Assembly (NCBI GenBank): GCA_902766395.1
Contig: CACXDL010000039.1
Location: forward strand, 1-35,006
Source of the DNA: an uncultured bacterium
GTDB lineage: Bacteria > Cyanobacteriota > Vampirovibrionia > Gastranaerophilales > Gastranaerophilaceae
Direction of reading: 5' to 3'
DNA length: 35,006 nucleotides
Below are positions 16,256 to 25,146 of the stretch, one piece after another; the first letter of the stretch is position 1; the number at the start of each line of letters is the position of its first letter. The notes beneath the pieces were generated by a model, which was given only the letters and a program-made list of their open reading frames with translations, had not been told where the DNA came from and did no database searches. The position numbers and the translations under genes were made by a program.

Positions 16256-17983
16256 TTAGTCCGTATATAAAGGTGCTAACTTAGCAGACTGCTGAGGAAT
16301 AACCCCTTCTTCTATAGACATATACACTCTGTAATCTATATCTGCAAAGCAATTATCAATGCTTTCAATTTCTTTTAATTTTGCATCATCAATGTTGCCA
16401 CTTTCTATCATATTTGCAATGAAATCGAACCTGTCAACATGTTCTCTGAATCTGTCTGTTGCGTAATCTTTAGCCTGCCAAGTTGTAATCAAAAATGGCC
16501 AATCTGAACTTTGTAATAACAGGTTTTCTCTTGCCAATTGATTTAGAGCTCTGTGCAGTAATTTATCTTCAGGTATAGTTTGGTATTTATCCGCAATTTC
16601 AGTTATACGTTTTTCGCAAGAATGAATAATCGGCCACATCCATTCGGTTAAATGGTTGTTCCAAACATAGAAATGTCCACCTTGTCCCCAAGAAGATTCA
16701 GGAATCTGAATAGCTTCCACAGGAGGATGAGCCTGTAAATATTCCCCTGCTGTCATTCTTTCAATTTGAGGTAAGAAATTATTTAATTTTCTTATTACCT
16801 GTTTAATAAATTCAATACCTTCAAACCACCAGTGACCGTACAACTCTGTATCAAATGAAACCATAATCAAACCTTCTTTACCATTATGTGATTGTTTATA
16901 GTCATTTAATAAATGATAAAGCATTGTTGTATAGTGATCAGAATTTGAATTAACCTGATTTAATGCTAATACAGGGTCATATAGCATTTTGTCACCTAAA
17001 TCTGTAGTTGGTGAAGTTATTCTCCAATAATTCATACCGGATTTATCATCTTTTTTATGAAATTCTCTGTAGCACCCGTCTCCAGGATATCCGTCAGCAG
17101 CAGACCATACCTGATAGCCAGCTCTGTCATTTCTTCCCATAACGGCAACCTGTGCATCAGGTAACCAATATGCTGAATATGTATCGTATCCGGTCGGTTC
17201 TCTTTCAGGTAACGGAATATATTCAATATTTCCGTAAATACCAACTACACGTCTGCAACCTATGGAATTTCCACCTTCAATAACGTGTGATTCTGTGAAG
17301 AAATATTCGATATCATTATTTTGTAAAGTTACTTCTATTGCAGGTCTCCAGTGTTTTTGTCCGTCTTTACCGACATATTCATACCCTTGGCGGTATGCAC
17401 ATTCAGGTAACCAAGCACCTTTTGCCTTTTTGCCAAATAACCTTTTTGTCGTATCAGAACCAACTTTGAATTGCGCATTCAAATTGTTATCAGTAGCAAG
17501 CAACGGAGAAAATCCATGAGTTGCACCGGAAGTTGTAATTTCAATACAACCCAAATCCTGCAAATTTTTAAATGCTGCAATTAAATCTTTGTTATATTTA
17601 TTTATAAAAGAATTTTTAATATTTGAATACCAGTCAAAATAATATTTTGCAAGATATTTTAAATGTTGAGAATATGGAACCTTTGGATCCGGATATCTTT
17701 CTAAATCTTTTGAAACACTTTTGATTTTTTCATCAAGATATTCAACAAAACCATTTTGCAAATATTCGTCATTTAATTGCTCCGCAAGAATTGGAGTAAT
17801 ACCAACTGTTAATTTTGCTTTAATTCCTTCGTCATAATATAATTCTGAAATTGCATTAACTAATGGAACATAAGTTTCAGCCATACACTCATATAAGTTC
17901 TCTTCGCCAAAAGGCCACATTCCGGCTTTGCGATAATAAGGTAAATGCGAGTGTAACATAAATACAAATTGACCAGTTGCCAT
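16256..17983 (-). CDS. GH57 alpha-glucan enzyme, probably branching enzyme
   Basis: A 575-aa glycoside hydrolase family 57 protein. It begins MATGQFVFMLHSHLPYYR, with the HSH metal/active-site strand at residues 11-13. GITPILAEQL is typical of the branching-enzyme subgroup. The nucleophile is expected in AWLPECAYRQG (Glu194) and the acid/base in VSFDTELYGHWWFEG (Asp378). A helical C-terminal domain with WPFLITTWQAKDYA completes the match. The likely role is introducing alpha-1,6 branches into glycogen; 4-alpha-glucanotransferase activity is an alternative within the family. Start choice: the ATG at 17983 has GGAGGT at 6 nt, and a frame extending to 18028 has no site. Confidence 0.9.
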   Translation of the reverse strand: MATGQFVFMLHSHLPYYRKAGMWPFGEENLYECMAETYVPLVNAISELYYDEGIKAKLTVGITPILAEQLNDEYLQNGFVEYLDEKIKSVSKDLERYPDPKVPYSQHLKYLAKYYFDWYSNIKNSFINKYNKDLIAAFKNLQDLGCIEITTSGATHGFSPLLATDNNLNAQFKVGSDTTKRLFGKKAKGAWLPECAYRQGYEYVGKDGQKHWRPAIEVTLQNNDIEYFFTESHVIEGGNSIGCRRVVGIYGNIEYIPLPEREPTGYDTYSAYWLPDAQVAVMGRNDRAGYQVWSAADGYPGDGCYREFHKKDDKSGMNYWRITSPTTDLGDKMLYDPVLALNQVNSNSDHYTTMLYHLLNDYKQSHNGKEGLIMVSFDTELYGHWWFEGIEFIKQVIRKLNNFLPQIERMTAGEYLQAHPPVEAIQIPESSWGQGGHFYVWNNHLTEWMWPIIHSCEKRITEIADKYQTIPEDKLLHRALNQLARENLLLQSSDWPFLITTWQAKDYATDRFREHVDRFDFIANMIESGNIDDAKLKEIESIDNCFADIDYRVYMSIEEGVIPQQSAKLAPLYTD

Positions 17984-18318
17984 TAAATTACCTCCATTCT
18001 GCTGAATAATACATTTAATATACTTCAATTATGTATAAAATATATATACCACAAACGGGCAAAAAAAATAATACTATTTAACTAATTCTCTTGAATAATG
18101 TTACAAAATGAAATAATTATAATTTCATTATTATTTTTTAGTCAGCCTTTAGGAGAAGAAATATGCAGCCCCTCTCCTGTGGTAGGATACAAACGAACAC
18201 GCGAGACTTGTCGAGCGTTGTGAGTCTGTATGCATGGCTGAGGGTAGGGGTGAAGTAGATTAAACTATTCAAACCTCATCCTAATTTTTTCCCGCTATTT
18301 AAGAGAAGGAAAATTAAA
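17984..18318. other. Intergenic region with repeat debris
   Basis: No gene is visible in these 335 bases. The left part should hold the GH57 promoter (AT-rich, no confident boxes). The 9-mer TGTTACAAA is at 18099-18107. A less AT-rich repeat-like segment occupies about 18166-18256 and is listed separately. Confidence 0.5.
18166..18256. repeat. Interrupted intergenic repeat
   Basis: The flanks CAGCCCCTCTCCTGTGG (18166-18182) and GGCTGAGGGTAGGGGTGA (18236-18253) resemble the two halves of a common dispersed palindrome of CCCTCTCC...GGGTAGGGG type. About 53 bases rich in CGAG and GCG words lie between them. This reads like one repeat inserted into another. Copy number cannot be judged here. Confidence 0.4.
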
Positions 18319-18588
18319 TTATTTTTTAAATTTATCTATAATACCCTTTAGCCATGATTTTTCTTCAGGATAATCAAAAATATCTTTATTTATTTTCTTT
18401 GAGCTAAGTTCAAATGAATCTGACATATTTTTACTTTTGTCAAATAAGCTTCCCTTATCTTCTTTTTTCTTTTGACGCCCTCCGCCCATCATATAACCAA
18501 GGTTGCCACCGCTGCCGCCATCGTTGTTTGTATTAGCTGCTGCTTTGATTATTGGTTCGGTTCTTCCAACATTTACATCAAAACTCAT
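18319..18588 (-). CDS. Small basic protein with Gly-rich segment, 89 aa
   Basis: The family is unrecognised. It starts MSFDVNVGRTEPIIKAAAN and continues into a Gly/Asn-rich stretch (NNDGGSGGNLGYMMGGGRQ). A Lys/Asp-rich linker and a C-terminal amphipathic segment ending KSWLKGIIDKFKK follow. There is no signal peptide and no cysteine. The ATG at 18588 is preceded by AAGGGA at a proper distance, so it is likely translated. It is divergent from the gene at 18814, with two TGTTACAAA words in the shared upstream region. Confidence 0.75.
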   Translation of the reverse strand: MSFDVNVGRTEPIIKAAANTNNDGGSGGNLGYMMGGGRQKKKEDKGSLFDKSKNMSDSFELSSKKINKDIFDYPEEKSWLKGIIDKFKK

Positions 18589-18813
18589 GACATTTTCCCT
18601 TTAGTTGTTCCCTTATATATATAAAGTATTTTTTTATTAATTTTTGTTAATAAATCGTTGATATTGTTACAAAAATTTATATTTTAAAAGGCGTAAAAGT
18701 TACACTATATCAAAAATATCAGATTTATTAAATTATGTTACAAATATCGCGCAATATTTAAATTTTTTTATACAGCGTGCCGATATAGAAGGTAAGTACT
18801 TCGGAGATTAGAC

Positions 18814-19719
18814 ATGTCATTAACGATAGATTCCACATTAGATTTTTTGCGAATGAGACTCGGTATATCCGAGGCTCGAATGATGGAATATGTAGGGAAA
18901 AGTGTAAAAGAAATCCTTGATGCTGAGGCTGCTCAGGGAAATCAGGCCGCAATTCAACTTGCGGCGGATATGTTTTCAAATCCAAGCCAATTGATTGAAT
19001 TATTCCAGTTGGCAGATCCTCGCAATAAGTTAGTAATAATTAAAACAATGACTTCTTCCCAGATGGCAAAGCTTGTGCCAATGTTGGAACAGGATGATTT
19101 GGTTCAGGGTTTAAGATATTTTACAATGGATTCTTTAATGGATATGTTGCAAAAAATTCCTAAAGAAGAACTGGTAAAAACTGTTTTCCAGATGTTTTCA
19201 GAAAAACAAATTATTGAGCATATGCCGCTAGAACAATTGGACAAATTACTCACAAGTACGGATATGGACAAAGGTCTTGTGTTGAAGAATTTGAAAGCTA
19301 TTCCGGAAATGTATTTGCAACAAATTTTAGAAAGCGTTACAGGGAAACAAGCCCCTACAAACCAAATTGACTTAATTAATGAAATTTCACACCTTGGAGA
19401 TGCTGACTACAAACAAGCTCTTAAAAATTTTGAACCGGAACAAAAAAGAAAACTTTCATTATTAATTACAAGCAGCGACAATAAATATTATTTGAGCTTT
19501 GATGCCGATGCATATACTCATATGATTTCGAGAGACCGAGAAAAAGAAGACACCGTCAAGGCCATGGGAGTAATTAAACCTGAATATTTGCATAAAATGA
19601 TGGAAGAATTACCTCCTGATTTGCTTGCAATTGTTATAACTCAAATTGATACCGAAAAATTTGCAGATGCATTAATAAATAAATATCCTGAAATACTTGC
19701 CAAATTTATTGCAGGTTAA
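18814..19719 (+). CDS. Helical-repeat protein, MgtE_N/FliG-like
   Basis: A 301-aa soluble all-helical protein. From about residue 60 to 165 it has short repeated helix pairs such as MAKLVPMLEQDDLVQGLRYF and LVKTVFQMFSEKQIIEHMPL. A similar unit returns at the end (YLHKMMEELPPDLLAIVITQ, then FADALINKYPEILAKFI). This is the pattern of the MgtE N-terminal and FliG-middle superhelix, used for protein-protein contact. It has no membrane part, so it is not a transporter. The ATG at 18814 has CGGAG at 7 nt. The pilT gene follows 119 bp downstream on the same strand, which makes a partner of the pilus machinery a reasonable but unproved guess. Confidence 0.8.
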   Translation: MSLTIDSTLDFLRMRLGISEARMMEYVGKSVKEILDAEAAQGNQAAIQLAADMFSNPSQLIELFQLADPRNKLVIIKTMTSSQMAKLVPMLEQDDLVQGLRYFTMDSLMDMLQKIPKEELVKTVFQMFSEKQIIEHMPLEQLDKLLTSTDMDKGLVLKNLKAIPEMYLQQILESVTGKQAPTNQIDLINEISHLGDADYKQALKNFEPEQKRKLSLLITSSDNKYYLSFDADAYTHMISRDREKEDTVKAMGVIKPEYLHKMMEELPPDLLAIVITQIDTEKFADALINKYPEILAKFIAG

Positions 19720-19784
19720 TTTAATTATCATTTTGGATGTTTAAAGTAAATATTATGCCGGTATATGCTGTAATAGTATGAATA

Positions 19785-19828
19785 TTGTATATACAATTCT
19801 TTTTTTTATTATAATATTGTATATACAA
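19785..19828 (+). promoter_or_regulatory. pilT promoter with twin palindromic operators
   Basis: The perfect palindrome TTGTATATACAA occurs at 19785-19796 and again at 19817-19828, inside a 16-bp direct repeat (AATATTGTATATACAA) spaced 32 bp, three helical turns. A perfect TATAAT (19810-19815) lies between them. Its -35 position falls in the first palindrome (TTGTAT, spacer 19). The predicted start point and the first bases of the ribosome site AAGGAG fall in or next to the second. This is the layout of a repressor-controlled promoter. Confidence 0.65.
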
Positions 19829-19838
19829 GGAGAATATT

Positions 19839-20909
19839 ATGACATTTGATTTTAATGATTTTTTAAAAAAGGTTGCAAACATGAATGTTTCTGATATTCA
19901 TTTATTGCAAAATGAGCATCCTATGCTGCGTATAAATAACAAAATTACAAAGATTAATATGCCCCAATTAACAAAAGAAGATATGTACAGCATATGCAAA
20001 CAAATATTACCTACAAGTTATCAAGATAAAATAGAAGAAATTTATGATCTTGATTTTGCTATGGAAATTCCCGGACTTTCCAGATATAGGGTTAATTTGT
20101 CAAAATCAACAGGTTGTTTTAAGATTGTTATGAGGTTAATCCCTTTGCAAATTAAATCCCTTGAAGAATTAATGGTTCCAAAATCAATAGAGGAATTTAC
20201 AAAATATAATAACGGGCTTGTGGTTGTAACAGGTGCAACAGGTTCAGGGAAATCAACGACAATCGCAGCCATGTTGGATTATATAAATCGAACTACGAAC
20301 AAGCATATTATTACATTAGAAGACCCTATAGAGTTTGTATATAAAGGTAAAAAGTGTACAATATCTCAAAGGCAAGTCGGAATTGATACGCCAAGCTTTG
20401 CTGATGGTATAAAATATGCCCTTAGACAAGATCCTGATATTATATTTATCGGAGAAATAAGGGATAGTAATACAATTACGGCTGCGTTGAATGCTGCTGA
20501 GACAGGACACCTCGTATTTGCAACGATACATACAAGAAGTGCTGTTCAGACTATTAACCGTGTTATTAACATGTTTCCTGCAGAAAGCAGAGATTTTATC
20601 CGTTGTCAATTAGCTAATGTTTTGGTAGGCACTATATCGCAAAAATTAATTCCTACTGCTGACGGAAAAGGGAGATTGCCTGCTTGTGAAGTTTTAGTCA
20701 ATTCTTCAACTGTAAAAGACTATATAGAAAAAAATAAACTTGATGATATATATGATGTAATGTCAAAAGGTCTTACAAGCGGTATGTCTACTATGAATAT
20801 GGCATTATATGAATTATTTTCTTCAGGACGTGTAACTCGAGAAACCGCAGAAGAATATTCTGATAATCCAAACGAATTGCTGGCAATGATGCGAGGGGTT
20901 ACAAGATAA
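19839..20909 (+). CDS. pilT: Type IV pilus retraction ATPase PilT
   Basis: A hexameric cytoplasmic ATPase that depolymerises type IV pili for twitching and DNA uptake. At 356 aa it matches PilT, not the longer PilB. Walker A is GATGSGKST (about residues 131-139). The Asp box contains TLEDPIEFVY and Walker B is RQDPDIIFIGEIRD. The His box is AETGHLVFATIHT. The C-terminal PilT-type AIRNLIRE motif is not preserved; VKDYIEKNKLDDIYDVMSKG occupies that position, so a PilT-like paralogue is possible. AAGGAG lies 6 nt before ATG. It converges on pncC with a 17-bp gap. Confidence 0.94.
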   Translation: MTFDFNDFLKKVANMNVSDIHLLQNEHPMLRINNKITKINMPQLTKEDMYSICKQILPTSYQDKIEEIYDLDFAMEIPGLSRYRVNLSKSTGCFKIVMRLIPLQIKSLEELMVPKSIEEFTKYNNGLVVVTGATGSGKSTTIAAMLDYINRTTNKHIITLEDPIEFVYKGKKCTISQRQVGIDTPSFADGIKYALRQDPDIIFIGEIRDSNTITAALNAAETGHLVFATIHTRSAVQTINRVINMFPAESRDFIRCQLANVLVGTISQKLIPTADGKGRLPACEVLVNSSTVKDYIEKNKLDDIYDVMSKGLTSGMSTMNMALYELFSSGRVTRETAEEYSDNPNELLAMMRGVTR

Positions 20910-20926
20910 TTTAATTCTAAAGGCAA

Positions 20927-21415
20927 TTAGGAAATTTTGTTATCTAAAAGAATTGAAAGAGCCAATTCCAAAGCTTTGTGCGCAAATTTTTGTTTCATAT
21001 CTTTTCGGGGAATACTTGGAGATAATTTTATTTCTTTTACAGTTACAATACCTTTATATTTGACCGAGCAATACATCAAGCCCACCGGCTTTTTATCAGA
21101 ACCACCTGTTGGACCGGCAATACCAGTAGTGCACAAAGCAACATCACACCCCGTCACTTCCTGCAAACCCTCAGCCATTGCCTGAGCACATTCTGCACTA
21201 ACAGCTCCATAATTATTTAAAATATCCCATGAAACATTTAAAACAGAATTTTTAGCCTCGTTTGCATATGTGACAAAATTTAATTTTATATATTCAGAAC
21301 TTCCGGAAACATCTGTGAGTCTGGAGCTTACAAGACCTCCTGTGCATGATTCAGCAGTTGCGATTGTTAATTTATTTTCTTTTAAAATTTGCCCTAATTC
21401 TTCTTCTAATGTCAT
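20927..21415 (-). CDS. pncC: Nicotinamide-nucleotide amidase / CinA C-terminal domain
   Basis: A stand-alone CinA C-terminal domain (162 aa), the enzyme form that deamidates NMN to NaMN in NAD recycling. Signatures are TIATAESCTGGLVSSRLTDV and CTTGIAGPTGGSDKKPVG. The N-terminal competence-associated CinA domain is absent. It starts two bases after the radA stop, with AGGA in the radA end, so translation is probably coupled. It is the last gene of the lptC-to-pncC row. Its link with dprA and radA fits the historical competence association of CinA. Confidence 0.92.
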   Translation of the reverse strand: MTLEEELGQILKENKLTIATAESCTGGLVSSRLTDVSGSSEYIKLNFVTYANEAKNSVLNVSWDILNNYGAVSAECAQAMAEGLQEVTGCDVALCTTGIAGPTGGSDKKPVGLMYCSVKYKGIVTVKEIKLSPSIPRKDMKQKFAHKALELALSILLDNKIS

Positions 21416-21417
21416 AT

Positions 21418-22791
21418 TTAATCCTGATTAGATGGTGATATACATGCAGTTATTGCATCCATTAGTCTTTTTACCGGAACCGTTTTGATTTTACCATTAC
21501 CAACATTTCTATTTGCATAAGGTATAATAGCTTTTTTAAAACCGTTCATTGAAGCTTCGTTTAATCGTTTTTCTATATTTGCAACAGGATGAATTTCTCC
21601 TGACAATCCAATTTCGCCTATTATTACGGTCTGAGAATCAACAACAACATCTCTTGCACACGTTGCTATTGCAATTGCAATTCCCAAATCTGCGCTTGGC
21701 TCATCTACTTCTATGCCACCCATAACATTTACATAAACATCCTGATTTGAAAGATTTAGACCAACTCTTTTTTCCAAAACAGCTAAAATTTGAAGTAATC
21801 TGCTGTAATCAATTCCGTTAGCTACACGTCTTGGAGAAGGGTATGGTGTTGCTCCAACTAAAGCCTGAATTTCAACTAAAAGAGGACGAGTTCCCTCATT
21901 TGTAACAACGATGGCGCTGCCAGGAATTGAATCCTGAGAACGCTCATTTAAAAATAATTCATTTGGATTTTTTACTTCAATTAAACCCTTCGATGCCATT
22001 TCAAAAATGCCAACTTCTGAGGTTGTACCAAATCTGTTCTTCATAGAACGGAGCATTCTGTATGATTTATATTTATCACCCTCAAATGAAATTACAGTAT
22101 CGACCATATGCTCTAAAACCTTTGGACCGGCTATATTACCTTCTTTTGTAACATGTCCGATAATAAGCATTGTTATATTTTTATTTTTTGCTATCTGCAT
22201 TAAAATATTACAACATTCTCGAATTTGAGAAACACTGCCGGCTGTACTCGAAATTGTTTGAGAGTATATTGCTTGTATACTGTCAATAACAACAACATCA
22301 GGTTTAATCTCATCAATCTGAGACTTTATACATTCCAAATTTGTTTGGGGGTAAATATATAAATTATCTGAATTTATTTCAAGACGGTTTGCTCTTAGTT
22401 TAAGCTGTCCTGCGGATTCTTCTGCCGTTACATATAGAATTTTTTGTCCCTGTTTTGACAGTTCACCACTTGTTTGTAATAAAATCGTTGATTTTCCTAT
22501 TCCCGGATCACCTGCGATTAACACAATTGACCCTTGAACTAAACCTCCACCCAAAATACGGTCAAATTCTGAAATATTTGTACTTACACGAATTTCTTCA
22601 CCTATATGTATATCTGAAATTAATGATGGTTTTGTATCGTCTGTAATCAGATTTTGAAAATTCTTTTTTTCGCCATCTTGAATTTCTTCCACAAATGAAG
22701 CCCAAGCTCCACACTCAGGACACTTACCCAAATAGCCGGCAGTTTCATAACCACAGTTTTGACATACCCATTTTGACTTAATTTTTGCCAT
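21418..22791 (-). CDS. radA: DNA repair protein RadA
   Basis: A RecA-like, DnaB-type branch-migration helicase for recombination and transformation. A C4 zinc finger has cysteines 10, 13, 24 and 27 (CQNCGYETAG ... CPECGAW). Walker A is GDPGIGKST at 94-102. The RadA-specific MKNRFGTTSEVGIFEM motif and a C-terminal Lon-like domain (YVNVMGGIEVDEPSADLGI) follow. At 457 aa it is full length. The start overlaps the topA stop as TAATG, and GGGTGA upstream supports it. Confidence 0.97.
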   Translation of the reverse strand: MAKIKSKWVCQNCGYETAGYLGKCPECGAWASFVEEIQDGEKKNFQNLITDDTKPSLISDIHIGEEIRVSTNISEFDRILGGGLVQGSIVLIAGDPGIGKSTILLQTSGELSKQGQKILYVTAEESAGQLKLRANRLEINSDNLYIYPQTNLECIKSQIDEIKPDVVVIDSIQAIYSQTISSTAGSVSQIRECCNILMQIAKNKNITMLIIGHVTKEGNIAGPKVLEHMVDTVISFEGDKYKSYRMLRSMKNRFGTTSEVGIFEMASKGLIEVKNPNELFLNERSQDSIPGSAIVVTNEGTRPLLVEIQALVGATPYPSPRRVANGIDYSRLLQILAVLEKRVGLNLSNQDVYVNVMGGIEVDEPSADLGIAIAIATCARDVVVDSQTVIIGEIGLSGEIHPVANIEKRLNEASMNGFKKAIIPYANRNVGNGKIKTVPVKRLMDAITACISPSNQD

Positions 22792-25097
22792 TATTCACCC
22801 GCGTTTTCTTGAACTTGATCTTTTTTGTAATGGCATTTTAGTGAAGAACAGCAAATCACTTCTCCACTTTTTAAAACTTTTTTAACAAGTAAAGAGCCAC
22901 ATTCAGGACATTTTTCACCCGTTGGTTCATTCCATAAAACAAAATCGCACTGAGGATATTGGTCACATCCGAAAAATACTGTTCCTCTTTTTGATTTTCT
23001 TTCAACAATTTGTCCGTTTCCACATTTAGGACAGGTTACACCGGTAGATTTTCTGTATGGCTTTCTGTGACCGCATTCAGCAGATGTACATTCAAGGTAC
23101 TTACCGTAAGGACCGGTTTTAAACTTCATATCAGAACCACATTCCGGACATTTTTCATCGCAAACCTCTGGCGGTGTATCTGTATTCTCATCAGATGAAG
23201 AATCCATTTCCTGCAAAACATTTAATGACATGGTAGTTTTACATTCAGGATAACCGGAACAACCAAGGAACTGATTCCCGCCTTTACTTGTTCTTAGCAG
23301 CATTGGTTTCCCACAATTAGGACAATTTATATTAGATGAGATTGTAATTTTTTGTGCTGTCTGCATAACATTATTAACATCATTTATAAACGGAGTATAA
23401 AAATCTTGCAAAACTTTTACCCAAACGGCTTTTTTATCTGCAATTTCATCAAGTTTTGATTCCATTCCAGCGGTGAATTTATAATCCATAATTTTTGAAA
23501 ATTCAGCGACTAGCTGTTTTGAAACCGCACGTCCTAAAAGAGTCGGATACAGCGCTTTATTCTTCTTCTCGACATATTTTCTTGTCTGAATTACTGTAAT
23601 AATTGTTGCATAAGTAGAAGGACGTCCGATCCCGTATTCTTCTAACGCCTTTACCAACGATGCTTCATTATATCTTGGAGGAGGCTGCGTAAAGTGCTGC
23701 TTTGGCTCTACTTTTTTGCAATTTACCCTATCCCCTTTTTCCAAATCCGGAATTTTTGCATCAGCCTCTTTGCCTTCTTCTTCCTCATCATCATTATATA
23801 AGGTCAAAAAGCCATCAAACATTATCTTACTTGTTCCGGCTTTCAGGGTATAATCCCCCGCCTCAATTTCTATTGATTTATTAGCAATTTCAGCTGGTGC
23901 CATTTGGGAGGACATAAATTTCTCCCAAATTAATTTATATAATTTGTACTGGTCATTGTCTAAATATTTTTTTATACTGTCAGGAGTTCTTTCAGGGTAA
24001 GCGGGACGAATTGCCTCGTGTGCGTCCTGAACATTTTGTTTGCCTTTTGCATAAATATTTGGTTCTTTCGGATAATATTTTTCGCCGTAATTTTGCAAAA
24101 TAAAATCATGAGCCATATTTTGAGCATCATCAGAAACTCTGACAGAGTCGGTTCTCATATAAGTGATTAAACCAACAGGCGCTCCGTCAATTTCGATACC
24201 TTCATAGAGTTTTTGTGCAACCTGCATGGTTTTTGAAACCCCAAACCCGAGTTTTGAGCTGGCTGCTCGCTGCATTGTTGAAGTTATAAAAGGTGCTGTT
24301 GGTTTGCGTTTCATTGTCTTTTTATTTACCTTTGCAACTTCATACAAAGTATTAGGAGCAGACAAAAACTCGACAATTTTATTCGCTTCTTCTTTATTTT
24401 TTACAGTTTTTTCTAAAGATTTGCCCTTTATTTTTGATAATTCTGCCTCAAATTGTTTCCCGTTTTTATCAAGTAGAGTATGAATAGACCAGTATTCCTG
24501 AGGTATAAACGCTTCAATTTCTTCTTCTCTTTCACAAATCATTCTCAAAGCAACAGATTGAACACGTCCTGCAGATAGCTTTCTGTTACCCATCTCTTTC
24601 CACAAAACCGGACTTAACTTATAACCTACTAATTTATCTAAAATCTGTCTTGTCTGCTGGGCCTTTACCATATCCATATCTATTCCGCGAGGATTTTCAA
24701 CAGAATATTTGACCGCCTTTGGAGTAATTTCATTAAACACGATACGATATATTTTATCATCCGGAACTTTTAATATCTGACGTACATGCCAAGCTATAGC
24801 TTCTCCTTCACGATCGGGGTCGGAAGCCAGGTATATTTTATCAGCTTTTTTAGCTAAATCATTTAATTTACGAACAACTTGTTGTTTCCCGGGAATAATT
24901 TCAAATTTTGGTTCAAAACCATTATTAACATCAAATCCCAAATTTTCTGTTGCAGGGTCTTTTGTTGGTAAATTGCGGACATGCCCATAACTTGCCTCTA
25001 TTTGAAAGCTGTCACCTAATATTTTTTTTATAGTTTTTGATTTTGCCGGAGATTCGACTATTACTAATGCTTTTTCTTTTTTTGCTGCCTGAGCCAT
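22791..25097 (-). CDS. topA: DNA topoisomerase I
   Basis: A type IA topoisomerase that relaxes negative supercoils (768 aa). The TOPRIM domain begins LVIVESPAKSKTIKKIL, with the metal triad ASDPDREGEA at 91-100. The active-site Tyr is Tyr313 in LITYMRTDSVR. Four C-terminal zinc ribbons (from about residue 600) each have paired cysteines: CPNCG, CPECG, CPKCG and CPECG. Four is at the upper end for the family. The ATG at 25097 has AAGGGA upstream. It follows dprA by 49 bp, a common bacterial pairing, and overlaps radA by one base. Confidence 0.98.
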   Translation of the reverse strand: MAQAAKKEKALVIVESPAKSKTIKKILGDSFQIEASYGHVRNLPTKDPATENLGFDVNNGFEPKFEIIPGKQQVVRKLNDLAKKADKIYLASDPDREGEAIAWHVRQILKVPDDKIYRIVFNEITPKAVKYSVENPRGIDMDMVKAQQTRQILDKLVGYKLSPVLWKEMGNRKLSAGRVQSVALRMICEREEEIEAFIPQEYWSIHTLLDKNGKQFEAELSKIKGKSLEKTVKNKEEANKIVEFLSAPNTLYEVAKVNKKTMKRKPTAPFITSTMQRAASSKLGFGVSKTMQVAQKLYEGIEIDGAPVGLITYMRTDSVRVSDDAQNMAHDFILQNYGEKYYPKEPNIYAKGKQNVQDAHEAIRPAYPERTPDSIKKYLDNDQYKLYKLIWEKFMSSQMAPAEIANKSIEIEAGDYTLKAGTSKIMFDGFLTLYNDDEEEEGKEADAKIPDLEKGDRVNCKKVEPKQHFTQPPPRYNEASLVKALEEYGIGRPSTYATIITVIQTRKYVEKKNKALYPTLLGRAVSKQLVAEFSKIMDYKFTAGMESKLDEIADKKAVWVKVLQDFYTPFINDVNNVMQTAQKITISSNINCPNCGKPMLLRTSKGGNQFLGCSGYPECKTTMSLNVLQEMDSSSDENTDTPPEVCDEKCPECGSDMKFKTGPYGKYLECTSAECGHRKPYRKSTGVTCPKCGNGQIVERKSKRGTVFFGCDQYPQCDFVLWNEPTGEKCPECGSLLVKKVLKSGEVICCSSLKCHYKKDQVQENAGE

Positions 25098-25146
25098 GCT
25101 TTTCCCTTTTACCTGATATCAATATATTTATAAAGCTGTTACAGGA

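Noticed and set aside
19839-20909. PilB extension ATPase
   Set aside because: Too short (356 aa), without the N-terminal MshEN-type domain or the zinc-binding cysteines of PilB.
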